A program made the position numbers and the translations under genes. The notes below the pieces were generated by a model. That model ran no database searches, was not told where the DNA came from, and saw nothing but the letters and a program-made list of their open reading frames with translations. From positions 1-6,640 of the forward strand of contig NZ_JAVERO010000119.1 of the NCBI RefSeq assembly GCF_034007085.1: a stretch of DNA of 6,640 nucleotides, given 5' to 3'. Of this stretch, positions 1 to 6,414 are shown piece by piece. Every line of letters begins with the position of its first letter. The stretch's first letter is position 1. The stretch comes from Castellaniella sp034007085. Lineage in GTDB: Bacteria; Pseudomonadota; Gammaproteobacteria; Burkholderiales; Burkholderiaceae_B.

Positions 1-1080
1 GGGATCATGCTGGTGGCATCCAAGCCGTTGACCACCTTCGTCAATGCCCACCAGACGGTGGTCATTCTGTGCCTGGGCTTCCTGCTGACGATCGGCTTTT
101 CGCTGGTCGCCGACGGATTCAGCTTCCACGTGCCCAAGGGCTATCTGTACGCCGCCATCGTGTTTTCGGTGCTGATCGAAACCCTGAATCAATGGGCGCG
201 GCGCAATGTGCGCCGCGCCGAGATGCGCCGGCCCTTGCGTGAGCGCACGGCCGAGGCCGTGCTGCTGATGCTGGGGCGCAAGCCGCTGGACGGCCCGGAA
301 TTCGAAGGCGACGAGGACGCATCGCCGCCCGCCGAGGCCTTTGGCGACGAAGAACGCAATATGGTCAGCGGCGTGCTGACGCTCAGCGACCGCAACGTGC
401 ATTCCGTGATGACGCCGCGCACCGACGTGTCCTGGATCAACCTGGATGCGTCGGCCGATGAACTGCGCGCCCAGCTGATCCGCGAACCGCACAGTTTCTT
501 TCCGGTGTGCCGTGGCACGCTGGACGAGGTGGTGGGCGTGGGTCGCGCCAAGGATCTGCTGCTGGACCTGCTGGAACACGGCGGCATCCGCGAAACCCGG
601 CTGCGCGAGCCCATCATCGTGCACGAGACCATTCCCATTCTGCAGCTCATGGAAACGCTCAAGCGTTCACTCGGGCTGCTGGTGCTGGTGGCGGACGAAT
701 TCGGCTCCATCGTCGGCGTGGTGACGCCGATCGACATCTTCGAGGCCATTGCCGGTGAATTCCCCGACGAGGACGAGGCCCCTGACATCATCGACCAGGG
801 CAATGGCCGCTGGCGTGTGGATGGCGCAGCCGACCTGCACCACCTGGAACAGGTCCTGCACACCGACGGGCTGGTCGATGAACACGAGGAATACTCCACC
901 ATCGCGGGCTATCTGTTGAACCGTTTCGGACGTCTGCCCGATGTCGGCGACCGTTGCGAACTGACGAGCGGCTACGGCGGGTTCCGCTTTACCGTGGCGG
1001 CCCTGGAAGGCCGCCGCATTGCGGCCGTGCAGATCGACAGTCTGGAACCATTCGACCCCGAGGCCGAGCCTCAGGACTGA
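1..1080 (+). CDS. TerC-CBS-CorC_HlyC family inner-membrane protein, C-terminal part (5' end outside window)
   Basis: The reading frame is open to the first base, so the ATG at 7 is an internal Met and not the start. Residues here are numbered from it. The visible part begins in the last segments of a TerC-type membrane domain: hydrophobic stretches at about 17-36 and 46-60, with the linking VPKGYLYAAI seen in E. coli YoaE/YegH-like proteins. A charged linker (63-115) leads to two CBS domains (about 122-190 and 197-255; landmarks VMTPRTD and DEFGSIVGVVTPIDIFEAI). A CorC_HlyC transporter-associated domain follows (about 260-345; GRWRVDGAADLHHLEQVL). The family is usually near 520 aa, so roughly 160 N-terminal residues are missing. 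CBS pairs generally bind adenine nucleotides and gate transport. The substrate is not known from sequence, and metal ion efflux is a guess from relatives. Its tail overlaps the convergent lpxH tail by 10 bp. Confidence 0.9.
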   Translation, partial: GIMLVASKPLTTFVNAHQTVVILCLGFLLTIGFSLVADGFSFHVPKGYLYAAIVFSVLIETLNQWARRNVRRAEMRRPLRERTAEAVLLMLGRKPLDGPEFEGDEDASPPAEAFGDEERNMVSGVLTLSDRNVHSVMTPRTDVSWINLDASADELRAQLIREPHSFFPVCRGTLDEVVGVGRAKDLLLDLLEHGGIRETRLREPIIVHETIPILQLMETLKRSLGLLVLVADEFGSIVGVVTPIDIFEAIAGEFPDEDEAPDIIDQGNGRWRVDGAADLHHLEQVLHTDGLVDEHEEYSTIAGYLLNRFGRLPDVGDRCELTSGYGGFRFTVAALEGRRIAAVQIDSLEPFDPEAEPQD

Positions 1081-1853
1081 GCACTCTCTGGGTCCGTGAC
1101 CAGCCGGATCCCGGCAGCGTCGATTTCGATCCAGCCGCCCCGGGGCGGCGCGCCGCCATCGTATTCCCAGTCGGGCAGCACGTAGCGCTGCGCCGTGCGA
1201 CCGTCCAGGTCCAGCGTGTGGATGGCGGGCCGGTGCGTGTGGCCATGGATCAGGATGTGGCACCCGGAATCACGCAGGGCCTGGGCAATGGCGGCAGGGT
1301 TCACGTCCATGATCGCCATTGGCTTGGTTCGCCGAGTCTGCCGGCTGCGGGCGCGTGCCCGGGCGGCGATGGCACGCCGCAGGCCCAGCGGCAGGGCCAG
1401 AAAAACCTGCTGGACCCAGGGGGTGCGGACGATGCGGCGGAATCGCTGGTAGGCGTGGTCGTCGGTGCAGTATTCGTCGCCGTGGGCCAGCAGGATCGGC
1501 CCGGCGTCGGTGTCCAGGACCACGGGGGCATCCAGCAGCCGGGCGCTCAGCGCGTCGGCCAGGGCGCGGCCCATCAGGAAATCGCGGTTGCCGCGCACCA
1601 GCCACAGGGGGATGGCGCGGGCTGTGGTGCGCAGTTCGTCCAGGGCGGCGGCCAGCCAGTCGGGCGGATTGCGCAGGGCATGATCGTCGCCGACCCAGGC
1701 GTCGAAAATGTCGCCGCACAGGATCAGGGCATCGGCGTGCCGTCGGGCCTGGTCCAGGAAACCCTGGAAAGCGCGCGCCGTCTCGGGGATGGCCGCGCCC
1801 AGGTGGATGTCCGAGGCGACCCAGACGGCGCCTTGCAGCGAAAGTTTATTCAA
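1071..1853 (-). CDS. lpxH: UDP-2,3-diacylglucosamine diphosphatase (lipid A biosynthesis)
   Basis: This 260-aa protein hydrolyses UDP-2,3-diacylglucosamine to lipid X and UMP in the Raetz pathway of lipid A synthesis, at the cytoplasmic face of the inner membrane. The full calcineurin-like metallophosphoesterase signature is present: SDIHLG (D15, H17), CGDIFDAWVGDD (D48), RGNRDF (N89), HGDEYCTDD (H124) and HGHTHRP (H203, H205). These match the di-manganese ligands of E. coli LpxH in order and spacing. The middle part (about 128-180), rich in aromatic and basic residues, corresponds to the lid that binds acyl chains. The start is a TTG at 1853: an in-frame stop lies upstream near 1923-1925 and no ATG or GTG intervenes (the next option is CTG, codon 6). 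The start overlaps the cyclophilin stop by 8 bp and lacks a clear Shine-Dalgarno, which suggests translational coupling. It is the last gene of the minus cluster. Confidence 0.95.
   Translation of the reverse strand: MNKLSLQGAVWVASDIHLGAAIPETARAFQGFLDQARRHADALILCGDIFDAWVGDDHALRNPPDWLAAALDELRTTARAIPLWLVRGNRDFLMGRALADALSARLLDAPVVLDTDAGPILLAHGDEYCTDDHAYQRFRRIVRTPWVQQVFLALPLGLRRAIAARARARSRQTRRTKPMAIMDVNPAAIAQALRDSGCHILIHGHTHRPAIHTLDLDGRTAQRYVLPDWEYDGGAPPRGGWIEIDAAGIRLVTDPESAQS
1134..1149. repeat. Perfect 16-bp palindrome within the lpxH 3' part
   Basis: GCCGCCCCGGGGCGGC is a perfect self-complementary sequence inside lpxH, coding for part of GGAPPRGGW. No T-run follows on either strand, so it is not a canonical terminator. 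It could fold weakly in the mRNA but has no loop, and chance in GC-rich coding DNA explains it. Confidence 0.3.
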
Positions 1854-2487
1854 CCAGCGTTGCGCTTTCGATGATGACGTCCTCGATGGGCACGTCCTGA
1901 TGGAAGCCCTTGCTGCCGGTCTTCACCTTTTTGATTTCGTCGACGACTTCCATGCCTTCGATGACGCGGCCGAACACGGCATAGCCCCAGCCGTTGGACG
2001 TGGGCGCGCTGAAGTTCAGGAAATCATTGTCGGCCACATTGATGAAGAACTGGGCCGTGGCCGAATGCGGATCGGCAGTGCGTGCCATGGCGAGCGTGTA
2101 GCGGTCGTTTTTCAGGCCATTGTTGGCTTCGTTTTCGACGGGGGCGTGGGTCTGTTTTTGTTTCATGCCGGGGGTGAAACCGCCACCCTGGATCATGAAA
2201 TTGTTGATGACTCGGTGAAAGATGGTGCCGTCGTAGAAACCTTCCTTGACGTAGGACAGGAAATTTTCGACGGTCTTGGGCGCTTTTTCGGCGTCCAGTT
2301 CGATCAGCAGATCGCCCTTGTTGGTGTGCATTCTGACGTGCGGATGAGTGCTCATGGCTGTGCTTTTCGGTGAGAGGTTGGAATCAGCCTGTGCGGCGGC
2401 GGTGCCGTTCGCCAGGACCAGGACGCAGCCCAGGCTGCAGGCACGCGCCAAGGGCAGGGCGCGGAAAAGGAACGAGGCATGGGACAT
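1846..2487 (-). CDS. ppiB: Cyclophilin-type peptidyl-prolyl cis-trans isomerase, PpiB-like, with probable signal peptide
   Basis: The product catalyses cis-trans isomerisation of Xaa-Pro bonds as a folding helper. From the ATG at 2487 it is 213 aa. The cyclophilin core (about 49-213) has FHRVINNFMIQGGGF, with the counterpart of the catalytic Arg (R92) and F97, M98, Q100, then QFFIN (146-150). Phe156 stands where human cyclophilin A has Trp121, as usual in bacteria. The core resembles cytoplasmic E. coli PpiB (GMKQK, ENEANNGLKN, GWGYAVFG, EDVIIES) more than PpiA. Residues 1-34 nevertheless look like a Sec signal peptide: R9 and R15, a hydrophobic core, and an AQA site before D35. A second ATG (codon 45, base 2355) would give a 169-aa cytoplasmic PpiB of normal length. 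Both starts have only weak Shine-Dalgarno sequences. It lies 22 bp after the TPR gene and overlaps lpxH by 8 bp. Function is secure; start and location are not. Confidence 0.9.
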   Translation of the reverse strand: MSHASFLFRALPLARACSLGCVLVLANGTAAAQADSNLSPKSTAMSTHPHVRMHTNKGDLLIELDAEKAPKTVENFLSYVKEGFYDGTIFHRVINNFMIQGGGFTPGMKQKQTHAPVENEANNGLKNDRYTLAMARTADPHSATAQFFINVADNDFLNFSAPTSNGWGYAVFGRVIEGMEVVDEIKKVKTGSKGFHQDVPIEDVIIESATLVE

Positions 2488-2509
2488 GGCAGTGTCCAGG
2501 GTAAAGGGC

Positions 2510-3196
2510 CTATTGTGCCCGAGAGCCAGGGGTTTTGTCGTGCGTGGCCGGGGCGGCAGGGCGTGCGCCGGCTGCACGGGCGCGGTCAAAGGATTCCTGG
2601 GCCAGGCGCATTTGTACATGGCCCAGGTTTTCCAGTGCCGGGGCAAAGGCCGGGTCGGACACCAGCGCCATGTCCAGTGCCTCGCGGGCCAGCTGGAGCT
2701 GGCCCCGGCGGGCATATTCGATGGCCAGTGCGTTCCAGGGTTCGGGCAGTTCGGGGTAATCGACGGTCATCTGGCGCCAGATGGTCATGGCTTCGTCGTG
2801 CCGATTCAGTGCTTGCAGGGCGCGGCCCTGCAGGTAGCGCAGCTGGACATCCGTTCCCGGCGTGGAAAAGGCGTCGCGTGCGTGCTGTTGCTTGGCGATG
2901 ATGTCCAGGGCTTCTTCGGCGCGGCCGGCATCGATCAGCGCCGACACGTGCTCGGCGATCTGGGCCGGGGTCAGTGGGATGGCCGTGTCCACTGCGGGCG
3001 CGGCCTGCTGGAGCAGGTCGGCAAAAGCCTGCCAGCCGCGTTCGGGCGGGGGGGGCTCGGTGAATGTGCCGGCCTGGGGGTCGTAGTTCAGGCTGGGTAC
3101 AGGCGGACTGGCCTGAGCGCCCGGGGCAGCCGCGAGGGCCTGGCCTGCCGTCAGGCAGGCGCACAGGGCCAGAACAGGGAAAAAGGAGCGGGTCAC
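2510..3196 (-). CDS. Exported tetratricopeptide-repeat protein of unknown function
   Basis: The 228-aa product begins at GTG 3196. The open frame runs further upstream to an ATG at 3298, but that extension would cross the AT-rich intergenic region and precede the signal peptide, so GTG is preferred. Residues 1-22 form a signal peptide (R3, hydrophobic core FFPVLALCACLTAG, ALA cleavage site before A23). Neither Cys12 nor Cys14 sits in a good lipobox, so a soluble periplasmic protein is more likely than a lipoprotein. A Pro-rich linker (30-52, with PPPP) precedes a helical part. Two fairly clear TPR units lie at about 118-150 and 152-184, with a partial one at 185-208 and an earlier helical pair at about 76-103. 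The tail (205-228) is Ala/Pro rich. TPRs mediate protein binding; no partner or reaction can be read from the sequence. It is first in the minus cluster, divergent from cysS. Confidence 0.85.
   Translation of the reverse strand: MTRSFFPVLALCACLTAGQALAAAPGAQASPPVPSLNYDPQAGTFTEPPPPERGWQAFADLLQQAAPAVDTAIPLTPAQIAEHVSALIDAGRAEEALDIIAKQQHARDAFSTPGTDVQLRYLQGRALQALNRHDEAMTIWRQMTVDYPELPEPWNALAIEYARRGQLQLAREALDMALVSDPAFAPALENLGHVQMRLAQESFDRARAAGARPAAPATHDKTPGSRAQ
3048..3055 (-). repeat. Eight-cytosine homopolymer inside the TPR gene
   Basis: The + strand has eight G in a row (C8 on the coding strand), followed on the coding strand by G and three more C. It encodes part of the PPPP linker at residues 48-51, just after the signal peptide. 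Loss or gain of one base would put most of the protein out of frame. The tract is plainly visible; any role as a slippage switch is conjecture. Confidence 0.5.
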
Positions 3197-3315
3197 GTCT
3201 GGGGGGCCTATGGATGGGTTGCGGGGGACGGTATACTTATCAATCCATTTTACATCCCCGTACGCTGCCCGCAGGGTCCAAAAGCGGCGGGTTCGCACGT
3301 CTCATCCGGCCCCCC
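3197..3315. promoter_or_regulatory. Divergent intergenic region with AT-rich core, likely promoters for cysS and the TPR gene
   Basis: This 119-bp gap is the only place from which both clusters can be started. It holds an AT-rich island at 3231-3255 in otherwise GC-rich DNA. On the + strand TATACT (3232-3237) matches the sigma-70 -10 consensus at 5 of 6 positions and would give cysS a leader of about 70 nt. On the minus strand TAAAAT (3252-3247) is an alternative -10 that would start the TPR transcript about 45 nt before its GTG. I could not find a good TTGACA-like -35 at proper spacing for either, so the hexamers are tentative. The assignment as the divergent promoter region rests mainly on gene arrangement. 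Confidence 0.45.
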
Positions 3316-3316
3316 A
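3200..3316. repeat. Short inverted repeat (GGCCCCCCA) placed before both divergent start codons
   Basis: GGCCCCCCA on the minus strand (3208-3200), ending 3 nt before the TPR GTG, is matched by GGCCCCCCA on the + strand (3308-3316), whose last A is the A of the cysS ATG. Read on one strand, the two copies are an inverted repeat of 9 bp at the edges of the intergenic region. Each copy occupies the place where a Shine-Dalgarno sequence would be expected. This may be chance in GC-rich DNA. Confidence 0.4.
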
Positions 3317-4758
3317 TGCTGCATATCCACGACACCCTGACACGCCAGAAAATGCCGCTGCGCACAGCGGAACCGGGGGTGGTGCGCATGTATGTCTGCG
3401 GCATGACGGTCTACGACTTCTGTCACCTGGGCCATGCGCGGATGCTGGTCGGGTTCGATGTCGTGCAGCGCTGGCTGCGGGCTTCGGGCTATCGGGTGCG
3501 CTACGTGCGCAACATTACCGATATCGACGACAAGATCATCCGCCGTGCCGTCGAACGCGGCGTGACGATCCGCGCGCTGACGGAATTTTTCATCGACGCC
3601 ATGCATGCCGACGAGCGCGCCCTGGGGGTCCAGCCGCCTGACGACGAACCACGCGCCACGGAACACGTGGCCGGCATGCTCGACATCATCCGCACGCTCG
3701 AATCCAAGGGGCTGGCCTACCAGGGGGCCGATGGCGACGTCAATTTCCCGGTGCGCAAGTTTCCCGGCTACGGCAAACTGTCGGGCAAGTCGCTCGACGA
3801 CCTGCGTGCAGGCGAACGGGTCGCCGTGTCGGCTGGCAAGCAGGACCCGCTGGATTTCGTGCTGTGGAAATCCGCCAAGCCGGACGAACCCGCCGACACC
3901 CGCTGGGATTCCCCCTACGGGCCGGGCCGGCCAGGCTGGCATATCGAATGCTCGGCCATGAGCCACGCGCTGCTGGGCATGCCGCTGGACATCCATGGCG
4001 GGGGCCCCGACCTTAAATTCCCCCACCACGAAAACGAGATCGCCCAGAGCGAAGGCGCCTTTGGCGGCACTCTGGCGACGACCTGGATGCATTGCGGCCC
4101 CATGATGGTCGATGCCGAAAAAATGTCCAAGTCCCTGGGCAATTTCCGGCGCATCCGCGACACGGTTGCGCTGGATGCAAGCGACGATCGCGCCGACTAT
4201 GCCGTCAACCCGCGCGAAGCCGAAATGCTGCGCTTTTTCCTGGTGCGCAGCCACTACCGCAGCGCCCAGAACTATGCGCCCGACAATCTGCTGGACGCGC
4301 AAAACGCCCTGGACCGGCTCTACCAGACGCTGGCCAGCGTGCCGCCTGCCGACGTCGCGATCGACTGGGACGATCCGGCGGCCCAGGCCTTTCGCGCGGC
4401 CATGGATGACGATTTCAACACCGCCGGCGCCGTCGCCGTGTTGTTCGAACTGGCGGGCCGAGCCCACCGCGAATCCAGCGCCCAGGCCAGCGGCCTGATG
4501 CGTGCGCTGGGGGGCATCCTGGGCTTGCTGCAGACCGACCCCGCAACCTACCTGAAATCCCCCACGCGTTTCCTGGCGGGCGGCGCCCGTTCGGGCACGC
4601 TGTCGTCCGATGCGATCGAAGCCCTGATCGCCGAACGCGCCCAGGCCAAGGCGGCCCGGGATTTCGCCCGTGCCGACGCCATCCGCGCCCAACTGCGCGA
4701 ACAGGGGGTCGAACTGGCCGACGCCGCTGGCGGCGCCACGCAATGGCGGAGGGTGTGA
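3316..4758 (+). CDS. cysS: Cysteinyl-tRNA synthetase
   Basis: This class I aminoacyl-tRNA synthetase charges tRNA-Cys with cysteine in the cytoplasm; 480 aa against 461 in E. coli. The ATP-binding HIGH-type motif is HLGH (37-40), directly after VCGMTVYDF, and KMSKS is at 269-273. The zinc ligands that select cysteine line up with E. coli C28, C209, H234 and E238 as C28, C212, H237 and E241, within WHIECS and GGGPDLKFPHHENE. The C-terminal DALR-type anticodon-binding helical region covers about 320-480. About 13 extra residues lie between the KMSKS loop and AEMLRFF (around 285-299) relative to E. coli, as I recall from other Burkholderiales. The ATG at 3316 is chosen because the conserved N-terminus (HIHDTLTRQKMPL) begins there. 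Upstream in-frame codons do not look coding. No purine-rich Shine-Dalgarno precedes it; six C do. It heads the plus cluster. Confidence 0.97.
   Translation: MLHIHDTLTRQKMPLRTAEPGVVRMYVCGMTVYDFCHLGHARMLVGFDVVQRWLRASGYRVRYVRNITDIDDKIIRRAVERGVTIRALTEFFIDAMHADERALGVQPPDDEPRATEHVAGMLDIIRTLESKGLAYQGADGDVNFPVRKFPGYGKLSGKSLDDLRAGERVAVSAGKQDPLDFVLWKSAKPDEPADTRWDSPYGPGRPGWHIECSAMSHALLGMPLDIHGGGPDLKFPHHENEIAQSEGAFGGTLATTWMHCGPMMVDAEKMSKSLGNFRRIRDTVALDASDDRADYAVNPREAEMLRFFLVRSHYRSAQNYAPDNLLDAQNALDRLYQTLASVPPADVAIDWDDPAAQAFRAAMDDDFNTAGAVAVLFELAGRAHRESSAQASGLMRALGGILGLLQTDPATYLKSPTRFLAGGARSGTLSSDAIEALIAERAQAKAARDFARADAIRAQLREQGVELADAAGGATQWRRV
4748..4753 (+). promoter_or_regulatory. Ribosome binding site GGAGGG deciding the alkA start
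   Basis: GGAGGG, located in the last codons of cysS, is a strong anti-Shine-Dalgarno match. It lies 7 nt before GTG 4761, which is ideal, but 13 nt before ATG 4767 and after ATG 4743. It therefore favours GTG 4761 as the glycosylase start. Confidence 0.6.
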
Positions 4759-4760
4759 TC

Positions 4761-5414
4761 GTGGACATGCAGCCCCAATCGCCCGCCACACTGCGGCCCG
4801 CCTACTGGACGCAGGCCTGCGAACACCTGATGCAGCGCGACCGCATCTTGCGCAAGCTGATCCCGGTCTATGGCCACGAATCCATGCAGGCACGCCAGAG
4901 CCCATTCCAGACGCTGATCCGCATCATCGTCGGCCAGCAGATTTCACTGGCCCTGGGGCGCAAGCTCTGGGCCCAGCTGGTTCAGGCCTGTGGCAATGAC
5001 ATGCAGCCCGCGTGCATCGCCCGGTTCACCGAACCCGAACTGCGCGCGCTGGGCCTGTCTCTGCGCAAGGCCCAGTATCTGCGCGATGCGGCTGCATTCT
5101 TTGCCCAGCCCGACCGCCTGGACCCGGCCTGGTGGGAATCCCACGATGATGCAGCCGTGATGGCGCTGCTGTGCGACATCCGCGGCGTGGGCCGCTGGAC
5201 AGCGGAAATGTTCCTGATTTTTTTCCTCGGGCGTCCCGATGTGCTGCCGCTGGATGACACGGCACTGCTCAAGGCCATCTCTCACCATTATTTCAGCGGC
5301 GAACCAGTCTCGCGCTTCGAGGCGCGCGAAGTCTCCCAGGCCTGGGCGCCTTGGCGCACGGTCGCCAGCTGGTACCTGTGGCGCAGCATGGATGCCGCTG
5401 CGGTCGAATACTGA
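4761..5414 (+). CDS. alkA: DNA-3-methyladenine glycosylase II, AlkA-type HhH-GPD family
   Basis: This is a monofunctional base-excision glycosylase that removes alkylated purines such as 3-methyladenine, leaving an abasic site. The helix-hairpin-helix is DIRGVGRWTAEM (139-150 from GTG 4761). The catalytic Asp is D166 in VLPLDDTAL, aligning with E. coli AlkA D238. FQTLIRIIVGQQIS near residues 47-60 is the typical first core helix with its QQ pair. At 217 aa it lacks the N-terminal beta domain of E. coli AlkA (282 aa), like many betaproteobacterial and archaeal members. There is no C-terminal four-Cys iron-sulfur motif, which argues against Nth or MutY. The start GTG 4761 follows the cysS stop by 2 nt and has a good ribosome site; ATG 4743 (overlapping cysS by 16 bp) and ATG 4767 are alternatives. 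No Ada-type operator was recognised, so expression probably follows cysS. Confidence 0.92.
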   Translation: MDMQPQSPATLRPAYWTQACEHLMQRDRILRKLIPVYGHESMQARQSPFQTLIRIIVGQQISLALGRKLWAQLVQACGNDMQPACIARFTEPELRALGLSLRKAQYLRDAAAFFAQPDRLDPAWWESHDDAAVMALLCDIRGVGRWTAEMFLIFFLGRPDVLPLDDTALLKAISHHYFSGEPVSRFEAREVSQAWAPWRTVASWYLWRSMDAAAVEY

Positions 5415-5435
5415 CCGCGTCCCGAAATTCCGTCC

Positions 5436-5440
5436 TAGGA
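5436..5440 (+). promoter_or_regulatory. Probable ribosome binding site of accA
   Basis: TAGGA in the 37-bp gap between alkA and accA lies 11 nt before ATG 5452. It is a modest match at slightly long spacing, but the only purine-rich candidate in the gap. Confidence 0.4.
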
Positions 5441-5451
5441 CCCCTGCTCTC

Positions 5452-6414
5452 ATGCGAAATACATTTCTTGAATTCGAACAGCCTCTGGCCGAACTCGACC
5501 AAAAGATCGAGGAACTGCGCTACGTGCAGACCGATTCCGCCGTCGATATTTCCGAAGAAGTCAACCGCCTGCAGCAGAAAAGCCAATCCCTGGCCAAGAG
5601 CATCTACGCCAAACTGACGCCCTGGCAGACGGCGCTGGTGGCGCGCCATCCCCAGCGGCCCTACACCATGGACTACGTCCAGGCGCTGTTTACCGATTTT
5701 CACGAACTGCACGGCGACCGCATGTATGCCGATGACCAGTCCATCGTGGGGGGGCTGGCGCGGTTCAACGGCACGCCCTGCATGGTGATCGGCCACCAGA
5801 AAGGCCGCGACACCAAGGAACGCGCCCGGCGCAATTTCGGCATGCCGCTGCCCGAAGGCTACCGCAAGGCCCTGCGCCTGATGAAACTGGCCGAAAAATT
5901 CCGCCTGCCGGTGTTCACCTTTGTCGATACCCCGGGCGCCTACCCCGGCGTCGGCGCCGAGGAACGCGGCCAATCCGAAGCCATCGGCCACAATCTGTAC
6001 GCCATGGCCGGCCTGCGGGTGCCCATCATCGTCACCATCATCGGCGAAGGCGGTTCGGGCGGCGCGCTGGCGATTGCCGTGGGCGACACGGTCATGATGC
6101 TGCAGTACGCCACCTATGCCGTCATCTCGCCCGAAGGCTGCGCGTCCATCCTGTGGCGCAGCGCCGACAAGGCCGCCGCCGCAGCCGAGGCCCTGGCGAT
6201 CACCGCGCCGCGCCTCAAGGACCTGGGCCTGGTCGACCGCGTGGTCAACGAACCCGTGGGCGGCGCGCACCGCGATCCGGCCACCATGGCTCGTCAGCTT
6301 CAGCGCGCCCTGGCCGATGCCCTGCGCGAACTCTCCAGCCTGGACGTGGACGAACTGCTGCGCCGCCGCCTCGAACGCCTCTCGGCCTATGGGCGTTTCC
6401 AGGAAACCCGCTGA
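5452..6414 (+). CDS. accA: Acetyl-CoA carboxylase carboxyltransferase subunit alpha
   Basis: AccA with AccD transfers the carboxyl group from biotin-BCCP to acetyl-CoA, making malonyl-CoA for fatty-acid synthesis in the cytoplasm. The 320-aa length matches E. coli AccA (319). An N-terminal helical part (FLEFEQPLAELDQKIEEL, residues 5-22) leads into LARHPQRPYTMDYV-like sequence, GHQKGRDTKERARRNFGMP, then the crotonase-fold core: DTPGAYPGVGAEERGQSEA from residue 159 and GEGGSGGALA from residue 198, the Gly-rich turns that bind the acyl-CoA carbonyl. PEGCASILWRSADKA follows. All are close to E. coli. There are no zinc-finger Cys; those belong to AccD, which is not in this window. The start at 5452 gives the conserved N-terminus. 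The spacer to alkA is 37 bp, and the 3' end overlaps tilS by 26 bp. Confidence 0.97.
   Translation: MRNTFLEFEQPLAELDQKIEELRYVQTDSAVDISEEVNRLQQKSQSLAKSIYAKLTPWQTALVARHPQRPYTMDYVQALFTDFHELHGDRMYADDQSIVGGLARFNGTPCMVIGHQKGRDTKERARRNFGMPLPEGYRKALRLMKLAEKFRLPVFTFVDTPGAYPGVGAEERGQSEAIGHNLYAMAGLRVPIIVTIIGEGGSGGALAIAVGDTVMMLQYATYAVISPEGCASILWRSADKAAAAAEALAITAPRLKDLGLVDRVVNEPVGGAHRDPATMARQLQRALADALRELSSLDVDELLRRRLERLSAYGRFQETR

Noticed and set aside
7..9. ATG at 7 as the start of the TerC/CBS gene
   Set aside because: The frame is open before it, and the TerC membrane domain would be cut to its last segments; the true start is outside the window.
1134..1149. Palindrome near the end of lpxH as a transcription terminator
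   Set aside because: It has no loop and no T-run on either strand, and lies within coding sequence about 60 bp before the lpxH stop.
954..1874. A 306-codon + strand frame over lpxH
   Set aside because: It lies opposite lpxH, which has every metallophosphoesterase motif; the shadow is Gly/Gln/Val rich without motifs.
2422..2487. Cyclophilin or TPR protein as lipoproteins (Cys in their signal regions)
   Set aside because: The residues before each Cys (SLG and ARA in the cyclophilin; LCA and LAL in the TPR protein) do not fit the L-[AS]-[GA]-C lipobox, while good SPase I sites lie downstream.
2348..3340. A 330-codon + strand frame over the TPR gene
   Set aside because: The minus strand encodes a signal peptide and TPR helices in this stretch; the + frame shows no domain and runs through the promoter region.
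3250..4905. A 551-codon open frame on the minus strand opposite cysS
   Set aside because: It is the mirror of the well-supported cysS and alkA frames in GC-rich DNA, where stops are rare in the antisense frame. Its composition is low-complexity and it shows no family motif.
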